From Amylostereum areolatum (lineage: Eukaryota; Basidiomycota; Agaricomycetes; Russulales; Stereaceae): DNA of 64,000 nucleotides. The notes under the pieces were generated by a model that worked only from the letters and a program-made list of their open reading frames with translations, had not been told where the DNA came from and did no database searches. Made by a program: the position numbers and the translations under genes. Location: the NCBI GenBank assembly GCA_012932865.1, contig SAXG01000005.1, positions 806,001-870,000 of the forward strand. Direction: 5' to 3'. Shown one piece after another: positions 28,533-38,760 of this stretch; positions within the stretch are counted from its first letter, which is position 1; the number at the start of each line of letters is the position of its first letter.

Positions 28533-31392
28533 CTTTATCCAGAAGTTCAAGTGCTCCTGCAGAAGGTCGACTTCTGACCACGTGTTCGGCTTTCCGGTGG
28601 GATTGACTAGGCAGTTCTTGAATATGACCGCGCTGCCTGTGACTGGTGAGATGTGAATTTGATTGGGAAGGGGTGCTCACGTTAAAGATGGCGGCCAGAC
28701 ACGCGTGATGTTGTGTATAAGATACAGGACCTCCAGCGCGTACTTTAGGCGTCCTTGAGCACGGAAGCTGCATGCCCATATTTTGAGGACCAAGATGACA
28801 CGTCCCATGTCGCCAGATTTGATTGCATCGGTGAAGTCGCGGAGGTGGAGACTGTCGCGGATGAAGAGGACGCCGCTTTCAAAGACCATGTCGCCGTGCC
28901 CTTCGCCCTTCTGAACGCGCTCTTTGCGGAGGTTGTAGGCAACATCCGGGCTTGCATACTTGTCGACAACAGCTGTAGCGTGACGTTGCAGGTCGTCCCA
29001 TTCTAGGTTTTCAGCGTAGTCGTCGAGGGAGGCCTTGTCGGACACGAGGAGGAGACAATGAAGGACCCGTGCATATAATGAAACAAAGATCAAGTCACGG
29101 CAAGTACGGAAAGGGGGGAGAGAGGTTGGTGTGATGGGTTTACGCTTGAGTAGTGTGTTGTGGGCGGCGAGAGAGGCGGGGTTTGTGAAATCATGATTGA
29201 CGAGGCCGAGGTAGGTTTGCATGATGCCGTGGGTTGCGGCGAGCTTGTAGTGGAAGAGCCCAGGAACGAAAAGCGCCCATCGCATCGCCGACGCACCTCC
29301 CTCGTTTCCTGCTCTCACTGCCGCCACAGCACGCAACCGTGCAATCGACAACTGGTCACCTGCCACCAACTTAATGGTCTCTGCGAACTCCTTCTTCTCT
29401 GTATCAAACCCAAGTTCCTTAACAATTGCTTGGATTACCTCCGTGTTGCCTGTGATGGAGGACTCGTTGATGTTGAAAGCAGGCAGAGGGTAGACTTCGG
29501 TAATGTGCAACGGTATCTTGTGCTCTGTGATAGGTTCTGATTCTTTGACGTTCTTACGGTGCACTTGCATCTTCTCGCCACCAAACCGGACGGCAATGCG
29601 GAGAACTGTATGAATCATATATTCCCGAGCCCGCGTTCTTTCGTCAGGTGTGAGTATTATGTCTTCGGGCAGGAGGGGGCCGGCTTTATCAATAGCTTCG
29701 TCAAGCTGACCAGTTTTCATAGCTTCGTCATCTGCTCCGAACAGCGGTATTGTCGTCGCGCACGTCCCATTTTCCTGGGTATCTGGATACATCATACAAC
29801 TGAGGACCTGGCAGGTGAACAGAAAGCTGGAACATACCGGTGCGTCCTATCACCTGCTCGGGGGATTTCCACATCATATTGATATTGTCATAGACGACCA
29901 AGATATGTTGGGACGCAGCGACCATCCTTGCGAGACGTCGCATGGATTGAGAAAGGTGTTCAAGTGTGCCCATTCTCCGGCGCACTTTTTTTGATATCTT
30001 TGGGCCTGAAGGTGCCAGCGCGGGTACAGGGGATTGGACCGCATGGATGCGCGGTTCAGCTTGCGGGGTAGGACTCGGTGTCAATGTAGCCGAGACAGCG
30101 GCGAGAGGTTGTGTAGCGGCTGGAGGACTGAGATTGTTGCTGTTCGCAGTATCGAGGTCTTGAACGGTGGCTGCACGGGGCGAGACAGAAAGCGGTTGAG
30201 GTTCTGCATCCTCACTCGAAGGTTCGTGAATGCTGTCAACTTCCGAGTTGTCAAACAGTGAGTCCAGGCTTTTCCCCCCTCGGCCTGCTAAGGTCACATA
30301 GCTGACACTCAATCCTAGGTGGTTCAAGACACTGATGTGCTGGCGGCTGGCTCCAGTTGAGTAGAGGTATAGGCCGAGAACGTGCCGGGAATACGAGTTA
30401 CGCTGGCTCCATTCTCCCAGCAGTGTGATTGCGCTCGTTGCTGCGAGCTGTGACATTGGAAGGTAAGCATTCCCCGCCGCAGTATTGTACAAATATACGA
30501 CACTTACAAACTCCTTATGTTCCAGCTTTGCGGGAGAACATTCAATCTCTTGCCGTTCAGTCGTCGCGACGGCCTTGAAGAGGTGCAATATATTCCGGCC
30601 ATGCTCTTGCAGGATATTGCATTGAGAGTGAAAATCCATGCCCAGCATGAACACTTTATCGATTGTGGCAGGCGGGAAAAGTAGTTTGAGTTTGGTGATT
30701 CGATTTGCCTCGTGGCCAACGACCTTGACTGCAATACTCATCACTCCTTCTTCGACAGTCTCCCGCGCACGCTTCGACTTGTCTGACTTTGAGGCCCACC
30801 ACTCCAGGACTCGGTGAACAACCGCAGGCTTGGAGAAGAACTGAGTCCAACGCCAACCTCGCGAGAGATTTTGGGGGTCGAACACGTAGAGTAGGAGCTC
30901 TCCCATCGTCATGTCGCCTTCTTCAAGGATGGTCAATGCCTCCACAATGGTTGTACGTTTGGCTTCCTCTTCAGCTTCCTCATTATCCAACCGTTGTTGC
31001 TCTTCAGGTCCACTTCGTGCCGCTATCGTGTCATCGCGCTGTTTGCGCCCTTTCCGCCGCCGATCCTCTTTGGTTCGAATAGGAGAAGACGCGTACACAC
31101 CGGGATCACTGCCATCGGCGCCGAGGAGCTCCCTCCCCCTATACCGTTCAGGGGTCACCGGTCGGGGAAGTGGAGGATATCCTGGTATAGGAGAATCGGG
31201 AGAGCTCAGTCGAGTCAAGGGCTGTGGTCCAGAAAGTGTGCCGGGTTCGGGGGTTTGAGTGTCGGCACGTTCACCAAATTGCGGTGCGGGCAGTGGCACT
31301 ACATTGGACAGAACTGCGATTGGTGAAGACGGGAGGACGGATAAAGGCGACGACGGCGCGGGGGGTGACGAGGATGGCAAGCTGGAAGGCAT
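28533..31392 (-). pseudogene. DUF6589 gene, 5' exons (split by A2 and inversion)
   Basis: 5' half of a DUF6589-family protein of unknown function. Exons: 31392-30508, 30447-29838, 29782-28681 and 28632-28533, with introns of 60, 55 and 48 nt (the 60-nt intron is in frame and could be retained). Conserved pieces include VVYDNINMMWKSPEQVIGRT, NGTCATTIPLFGADDEAMKT, AMRWALFVPGLFHYKLAATH and the LVNPTGKPNTWSEVDLLQEH block. The last exon ends at AAG before GTACGTT, where A2 begins two bases into the donor. The remaining exons are now at 20438-21215 in opposite orientation. The Ser/Pro-rich N-terminus looks disordered. As assembled the gene cannot give a full protein. If the orientation is an assembly error, the gene may be intact apart from A2 in its intron. 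Confidence 0.85.
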
Positions 31393-31635
31393 GAAGGTTC
31401 GCTACTATGTCCTTGTTCTTCACACTTTTCTGATAGGAGGCCTTCGAAATGTGGGTCCTGGGGATGCGTGGAGAGATGCACTGTGCGCAAGAGCTGAGTG
31501 AGAGGGTGGGACGAATGGCGACGGACACCTCCTAACAAGTGTATAAATTTTGTTTCAAATGACAAAGGTCTCCTATCTTGCTCCGTCCCACCACCATAGT
31601 GACCTCCTCCCATTGCTCCACACTCACCCTATATC
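31393..31635. promoter_or_regulatory. Divergent promoter region, TATA box at 31542-31547
   Basis: 243 bp between the start codons of the DUF6589 gene (minus) and the RecQ-like gene (plus). TATAAA at 31542-31547 is oriented for the RecQ-like gene, 94 bp before its ATG. Sharing one short spacer suggests common regulation. Confidence 0.6.
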
Positions 31636-34600
31636 ATGTCCTCGCGTCCCCATGCCGCTTCCCACAAGGTTCGACGTTCTCGCACCACCCGCCGTGCCCC
31701 AGCCAATAGTCGGAGCCAACGGCCACCTGCTGAGCCCGCACGGACCCTCACACCGCAAGAGCTTGAAGAGATTCGCAGGCTCATGAAAGAGCAATTTGGC
31801 GGGAAAGATCCCCGCCCATTTCAACTTGATATGGTTCAATCTCAAGAAGAACGGAGAGATGCGCTGTGCCAGGCAGCGACGGGCCAAGGAAAGACGGCGA
31901 TCGCGGCGGGGCCCTATGCACTCCCCCAAAACCAGGATAAGGTCACCCTCATGATATCTCCTCTCATTGGGCTTCAGAACGAGATGGTGTGTTCCGTCAT
32001 ATTCAGGGCTATACAGTCTTGCTCATTGCACTGTCCGGATGCTAGGTGCAAACCTTTAGGAACGAGTTCAATTTGGCCGCCGTTGCGGTGAACAGCTCCC
32101 ATGGCGGATGCACAGACGGAACCCTTGATGTATGCTCCATTCTCCTCGCCATTCCACTCGATTTTAACACCCAACTTAGGCTATCATTCACGGCGATTAT
32201 CGTATTGTTTTGATCTCGCCTGAAATGCTTGTTTCACGGCGGTTCATCGATCGTGTCCTGCGCAACCACGCCTTTGCAAGCCGCATCTACTCGGTCGTCA
32301 TCGACGAGGCGCACTGCATCTCACACTGGGGAGCCGAGTTTCGCAAGAAGTACGGGGAAATTGGGATGATACGGGCCTTCCTACCTCGTACAGTACCTTT
32401 CATTGCCGTTTCGGCCTCTCTCACTAGACGCGTCACCCGAGACATCATCAACAAACTTCAATTGAACCGTGGCCCATTCCTACACAAAAACCTAGGCAAT
32501 GATAGAGGCAATGTCTCCCTTGCTGTCCGCGCTATCCACCACCCAATTTCCTCCTATGTGGACCTGGATTTTGTCATCCCGTCTGGAGTGCGAGTCGCCA
32601 CCGACATCCCAAAAACATGGATCTACGCGGACAACATCACGAACGGCAGCGAGATTATCGATCACCTCCGCACCCTCTTACCCGACAACCTACATGGCGT
32701 CATCCGCCCTTATAATGCCGCGCACGATAACGAGTACCGGGATCAAGCCATGGCACTCTTCCGCTCGGGGGAGATTCGCGTGTTGATGTGCACCGACGCA
32801 GCGGGCATGGTCAGTGGCCCGTTCTTTGTGAGAGGACGTCAAACTCACTACGTTTTCAGGGTTGTAACATACTTGACATCGAGAGGGTTGTCCAGTGGAA
32901 GCTGCCGGGTAAATTGTCCAGCTTCGTGCAGCGAGCGGGACGTGCCGCGCGTGCGCCCGACACCCAAGGCCTCGCTGTTTTACTGGTTGAGCCATCGGCG
33001 TACTCAACCGATCTTGGGCAGGGCGACCGGTCACCTGAAACCGCGAAAACACCCAGCAAGGGTAAATCACGATCAGCACCCAAGGCAGCGCGCAAGAAAG
33101 CCAACGACAAGAATTACGCACGTTCTCGAGGACGATTCCGGGGTGGTCCTAGTGGCCATGACGATCCCGTTCCGCCGGGCAGCGAAACCCCACCAGTTGA
33201 CGAGGACGATACCACCGAGGGTCTTCTTCACTTTGTCCAGACGACGCAGTGTCGAAGGGAGGTTCTCTGCCAGGTGTTCGACAACCCTGAACCCGGTGAG
33301 CACTGGCATAGCATCGTACTCGAACAAAGCGACGACTTATCTTTTGTTTCATAGCGCCTACCGTCCCTTGTTGCGACATATGTGCTCCTAATCTTCTCGA
33401 TTATATTCGCCCAGGCCGGAAGTCTTCGGTGACAGCAGGTCCTCGGTTGACATACGACCGTGAACCTACGGCCGCGCGTTTAGCATCGTTGTACAGCTGG
33501 CGTGAAGATGTCTTCGCACTCAGCCCGTCTTACGCGTTCATGACACCTGAAGCTATCCTGCCAGATGAAGCCATCGAGAAGATTGCAAAACTCAAAGGGC
33601 CACTCACCGCAATCACCATATCGGGTGTCCTCGCGCGCTCATGGCCTCTGTGGACACAATACCAACACCAACTTACCACCCATCTCCTCGGACCCTCGAC
33701 AGCCCTGACAGCACCACAGCCCATCGCCCCTCACGATTCCGTGTCAGCGACAGAAGCACAAGGTTCCGGCCCTCCATCCGAGTCCTCGACGAGCCTCGAT
33801 CCTAATACAGGGCAAGACATCCTTGCGTCGGCGCCGCCTCCCTCTCCTGTTCTCCAGCCACCGCGCTCCGCCAAACGGTTGCAGGCGTCCAGGGACGATG
33901 CCGTGGATGGAGTCGCCAATCTCGACACCCAGAGGACGCTCGGAGGTGATGAGGATGGCAGTGCTCGCGCTCGGAAAAAACCCAGGACACGGGCGCCCGA
34001 TTGCTCACCTCTCACTCCCACGCCGACCGCGACAGCCTCGCAAACCGCACAACCTCCTCCGCTCCCGGCGCCCACCCTCTCCCATTCTTTCCAGGTTCAG
34101 AGCTATGTCCACTCGCATGCAGCACCTTCAAGTTCAAGCTCGCTCGCAGAATGGCGCGTCGATCCATCTCAAACCTCTCACACCTCTGCACCTCCACACT
34201 CGAACCGCACACCCTCCACTCCTGTATCGCGTCCGCCATCTCATTCATTGCGCGCGGCGTCGACGTCTGCGTCGTTTCAGCTCCCTCCAGCGGGTCCTGC
34301 GTTATCCTTTCTCCCACCTGAAAGTCCAAGTCAGAGTCGTCCAGCTCCACCGCCGCCACCGTCCCTTCCGCTTACCCCGCATGCATACCCATACCCGCAC
34401 ACCGCTCCCTTTCATCAACCGTATCTTCAAGCCCCAAGCCCCTTTGTCACACCCCCGCATCATGTCCCCGCCTTCCAGAATTTGTACACACCCTCTTCAC
34501 CTGTCCAACACTGGCAAGCCGTGCCTGGGCCACCATATACCCATTATTACCAAGGCTATCCTGGTGCATATCTCGCAGGTTGGAACGCGTCGTTCAGCGG

Positions 34601-34667
34601 TGCAGGGCCGCCTCAGCCGGGAACCCCTCAAGTTCAACCACACGCTCCTTCGTCTTTCGGAGGGTGA
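31636..34667 (+). CDS. RecQ-like DEAH helicase
   Basis: ATP-dependent 3'-5' DNA helicase of the RecQ type. Exons 31636-31986, 32046-32129, 32180-32809, 32860-33295 and 33355-34667 splice to an uninterrupted 937-aa frame. All introns are GT-AG and 44-59 nt. Motif I ATGQGKTA, motif Ia ISPLIGLQNEM, motif II VIDEAHCISHWG (DEAH), motif III AVSASL and motif VI VQRAGRAAR are all present, so the helicase core looks functional. A small Cys-containing element (PCCDICAPNLLDYIRPGR) follows. The remainder is a long Ser/Pro-rich tail without a recognisable HRDC domain. The family is greatly expanded in agaricomycetes. The neighbouring DUF6589 gene is divergent, and candidate inverted repeats flank the pair, so this copy may be part of a mobile element rather than a core repair gene. 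Confidence 0.85.
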
Positions 34668-34950
34668 TGCGGCGTCGCGCACCTACTGTGCAGTACGTAT
34701 TTTGTAACACGGCTAAATTTTTCGCAAAACTCACTTGCCCCGTCACCCCGTCGTTCAGATATCCACCCACGTGGGGCTAATGGGTCTTTCCCCCCATCGA
34801 AAATTGACGATTCTCGTCACGGTTTTGCCGTCTCTCCTAGTATATCTTTATTTTCTACTTTTTAGACATAATAGATGATGGGGGGGACACTTTATTTGAA
34901 CATGGAGGACGGTGTTGAGAAAGAGGAAAGAAAGTGCTTTGAAGAGGTCC

Positions 34951-35026
34951 GCGCGCAAAGTGCGAAATTTCGCTAAGTCGAAATCAGGATTTGCCCCCCG
35001 CCAAAAACGTCCCGAGTGAGCCCAGC
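34951..35026 (+). repeat. Candidate terminal inverted repeat, right copy
   Basis: Partner of 21312-21387; 76 bp, about 84% identical, and most differences are transitions. It lies about 285 bp after the RecQ-like stop codon. Confidence 0.65.
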
Positions 35027-35039
35027 CGTTACCCAGTGT

Positions 35040-35100
35040 AGCGTAGCGGAGCTTGAATGTAACGGCTGGTTCCGAGCCTAGGCCAAAGGTTCGCCGCGAG
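35040..35100 (+). repeat. Dispersed repeat, copy 4
   Basis: GGCTGGTTCCGAGCCTAGG followed by CCAAAGGTTCGCC, related to copies at 538-592 and 5570-5695 in the same orientation. Confidence 0.5.
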
Positions 35101-35371
35101 TCGGCGTATGAATCTATGATGCATTGATGACCCGGTCCCTTCTCCGTTGTTCGAACTGCGACACCTTTTCATCCGGGACGAGGTCTTAGTGGACATCTTC
35201 ACGGCATCTTTGGGCGAGGACTTGGGGGCCGTTTCTGCATAATGTTTGGCAAGATGTTTGAATGTGCGTGGGGGAAGAAAGGAGGAAGAGGGGAGGGGAA
35301 GGCGATGACGGCAGTGGGTCACGGGAGGTCACGGGTGAAGGAAGGGCGAGGAAGAGGCGCCCGAACGACGC

Positions 35372-35379
35372 AGAGGTAG
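35372..35379 (+). repeat. hAT target-site duplication AGAGGTAG (left)
   Basis: AGAGGTAG precedes the left inverted repeat and recurs at 46155-46162. Eight bases is the size expected for hAT elements. Confidence 0.95.
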
Positions 35380-35664
35380 CAGGCTCTACCACGGGTATAT
35401 CCAGATACATCCGTGTATCCGTGGGAAAATATCCGCGGATAGGTCAATCCGCGGATGACAGTCACCGACGCACGAGCGTGACAGACCCGCTACTTTAACT
35501 CCCCAGATGTTTTGAACGCGTATGGAGACATTATATAGCTTTAACGTACACCATAAAGTGTATATACATCCAAGCATGTACAATAGAAGGTCGTAAGTCA
35601 TGATTACTTGCATATACTAAGCTCAATTGAGCATCAGTGCGGAGTGATTGCGGAAACGGCGAGA

Positions 35665-37507
35665 TCATTTGAGCAATGGGCCACCTTTCTCTTTGAGGAT
35701 CTTCTCAGCGTGATCCACGGTGAACCAAGGCGCCTTGGACCAGGCCCCAACGCCCATCTTGGCTCGGAATATCTGAGAAGACATGTGTTCTTGGTTCCAG
35801 TTGACTTGGTTGCGGCCCTCCGAGAACGCGCGTTCCGCATCCACGGTTGTTGCTGTAATGGTCTCAGATGTGATGAAGGGAACAATACTGAATAGCGTAC
35901 CCGGGGCAGACGTGAATGAGAGGCCCATATGGGCAAGGGCAGGTTGCGACTTGAGGCGGGCATCCCAATACGAAAGGACTGTTGCGCCGGATGCGTAATC
36001 GATGACGGATGGAGGTGTTGAAAGATAGACTTCAATGTCGTCTGCATCGCTGTCAGATGGCGGTGTGGCGGCTGTTTCGGCAGCAGACTTCCACCGATTG
36101 GCCCCCTGGAAGCGCGAAGAGCATGATCAGCAGAGGTATGTTGAGAGCAAGGCTCCTGGAGAAGTCCACACGTACCCTTGCTCGTCGCGGCGCTGGTAGG
36201 TCTTGTGGTTCATTTGCCGGTAACGGTCTTGAAACGGCTCGGGAAAGTTGGGCATATGTCTGCTTGAAACGCGCCTCGACGACTTTGCGCACGTCCTTGA
36301 CCTCGTCGTCCGACCAGCTGAGTTCCTTCTTGAACCACTCTAGCTTACGGTCTGGACACATTACTAGCGTTTACGTTGAGTGCTCCATTGAACCAGAACA
36401 AAAAACCTACTCACCGCACGCGATAACATATGCTTCGCAATCACCGAAACGTTGGTAGTACTTGCGGGTCATGAGAAGACCGCCGTAGGCAGCGACACGG
36501 CAGACTGCCGGGAGTTCTGGCGCGTTTGACATCCTTTCGAGATCCTTTTGAAGGTGTTCAAATGCAGGGATGACATCAATGATCAGTGGTACGTCAACAC
36601 CTTGAAAATGAAGTGTAATCTGGTTTATAGACTAGCATGAGGTAGAAGAAGTGAGTGTCAACCGTAGAAATGTCGAACAACAACCTACATCCAGCATGTC
36701 ATAGAGGTCCTCTGAGAGCTGTTTCTCTCGCCCCGTCAGCTTGAAGGATCCGAGCTTAAGATCCGCATTTGATGTCAAGGCCGACACAGCGTGCTCGAGG
36801 GCAAGGTGCGACTTAAGACACCCATGCTCGGAATCCCACCGAGTTGCATTTCGCCGATGTAGATATTGGAAGTTTCCAAGGTCTGTGTTGGGTGGAAACT
36901 GGTCGACAAGGTCTTCGAAAACCTTGCGTAGAACAGCGTTGTCGGAAAGCTTGATTGCGAGGCCGGAGATCTAGTATGAAACGGCCGTTAGCTACTAATA
37001 AGCTCATTCGTCCGGACTCAGACCAAACGCACCTTTGGGAAGACCTTCAGTGCTGCCCGAGCTTCGGGCTCACTGATCACGATGCCACAAGCTCGCATCT
37101 CCTGGATCGCCTGTGCGCGAACGGAGCGCACAGCTTCGGTGTCCCTCTCAGACTGCCCTGCATCTGCTAGAGCGCGAACAGCTGCCTCTTCCTCCGACTC
37201 CTGTTCCAGTGCTGCTTCATGTACTTCTCGCAATTCGGTGTCTTCTGTATCCTCTGGAGATGACGCATCGCAGACGGTGTCGCTTTCCGCGGTGTTCAAC
37301 AAGGCGGGTGCACGCTGGGACGGTTGTCCAGCCGTGGTAGTCGCGGACGGCGTTGTCTTAACTTTCTTCTTCCGCTTGTACTGTTTGTCGAAGAAGGAAA
37401 TGATCATCTATTCATGGTGTGTGTCAGCGAAAGCAGTCTGGTGTAGTATTTGATCATACCTTGGCAGCGAGCTGGACAGCGTGGAGGAAGCATCGAAGGC
37501 GATCTGG
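35665..37507 (-). pseudogene. hAT transposase, C-terminal part
   Basis: Continues the transposase interrupted by A3. Blocks include LRCFLHAVQLAAK and MIISFFDKQYKRKKK, then an acidic region, then NATRWDSEHGCLKSHLALEH. The dimerisation region VDAERAFSEGRNQVNWNQ with SSQIFRAKMGVGAWSKAPWF closes the protein. The third catalytic residue is E in DAERAF. At least four introns interrupt this part (for example the phase-0 intron ending before ATGATCATTTCC near 37407). Frames between exons appear consistent except near 35930, where two ORFs overlap and the splice was not resolved. Confidence 0.85.
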
Positions 37508-37512
37508 GAGAC
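37508..37512 (+). repeat. Target-site duplication GAGAC (A3, left)
   Basis: GAGAC precedes A3 and follows it at 44614-44618. It lies in a coding exon of the hAT transposase. Confidence 0.95.
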
Positions 37513-37932
37513 TGTCAGAAACGCAGTTTATGAGACCGATGAACCGCCTAAGTCGCGACGATGGAAGGAGCGAGAAGAAAATAGATTCAAGAGTGCCGGG
37601 GTCTAGGGTAGTGCAACGTGCGCTACAGTACCGTATGACGAGATGGACAGTCTAGGGAAAAGGGAAGAGAAACACTGTCCTTATATACAAGTGGGAACGA
37701 TGGTGCGATGCGATGCGATAGTGGTGCGAGTGGGGGGAACAATAGGAAAGGAGTCATGGGGCGGAGGACGAAGGTCCGGAGCAGTGATGTCATAGATAAG
37801 GATGCGGAATCCCGCTCGGAAGTCCGGGCAATGACGTCATTGAAGCATGTGATGCAAGGGAAAGTCATGTGCCGTGACACGTCGCGTGTACGAGGTCTGC
37901 AAACGAAGAGAGAAATGGAGCGATCCGTGACA
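37513..37932 (-). repeat. A3 3' LTR
   Basis: 420 bp, variant-2-like but 3 bp shorter. Differs from the A3 5' LTR at two positions (ATTCAAG against ATTCGAG; GAGTGGG against GAGCGGG). Confidence 0.95.
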
Positions 37933-38760
37933 TTACCCCCCCTTTAAGACGCGCTTTCGCCTGGAGCGCGATGTCATCTGCAAGGGTAGATGCGAGAAAA
38001 TCGTCAAAGGAGATGCCGAGGGAACGCACAGGGCGGGGCGCATTTGGATGGTGTTTGTGGAAGGCGTCGATCATGTCGGTGACCTTTGAGAGCGAGGAGC
38101 GAGGGAGCCAGGTATTCTCGGAGTCAGGATAGCCTGCCCACTTGACGAGGTATTGTATGCCTTTCTTGTTGCGGGTCGGCTTCGAGTCGATGATGTCTTC
38201 AATGTCATATTCTTCTTCGTCATCAACGAGGTCAGGCGGCGGTTGTTCATAGTTTGGACCATGTGCCGTTGTCTCCTTGTACGCGGTGAGCAGTGAAGCA
38301 TGGAAGACTGGGTGGATTCTCCACGTCTTCGGCAGCTTCAGGCGGTAGTTCACTGGGCTAATGACGTCAACGATCTCGAAGGGTCCAAATCGTTTGGCAG
38401 CAAGCTTAGCTTTCGGCCTCGTCGTCTTCAGGTTTTTGCCTTCGAGCCAGACCTTGTCTCCAATGGCGAACAGTGTCGATTTGCTGATCGTGTCACCATT
38501 GTAGTGCTTCATTAAGTCCGATGCGAGGGCAAGGCTGGCTTTGATCTCTTGTCGGACTTCTTCAAGTCGATAGAGGCGTTCTTCAACTGCAGGGACCTTT
38601 GAGGACGGGTTTACGGATGGGTACATCTTGGGGAGGAAGCCATAGAGGACTTCAAAGGGAGGCTTTCCAGTCGCTACATGGGTGCGAGAGTTGTGAGAAA
38701 ACTCGAAGAAGGGCAACCACTTCACCCAGTCGTCTTGACGGTAGTTGCAGAATACTCGCA
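37865..38760 (-). pseudogene. pol: A3 pol, end of integrase and chromodomain
   Basis: Follows an inserted A near 38764 that breaks pol inside the integrase core, after DGQTERENQNLEQF. It contains the C-terminal integrase region and the chromodomain, and runs into the LTR. Confidence 0.9.

Larger units (their letters stand above)
34668..35379. other. Gene-free stretch between RecQ-like gene and hAT element
   Basis: Holds the right candidate inverted repeat (34951-35026), a perfect 9-bp inverted repeat AGCCGTTAC ... GTAACGGCT (about 35024-35069) and a dispersed repeat (35040-35100). The rest, about 35110-35370, is purine-rich, with an antisense ORF of unknown meaning. The last eight bases are the hAT target duplication. 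Confidence 0.5.
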
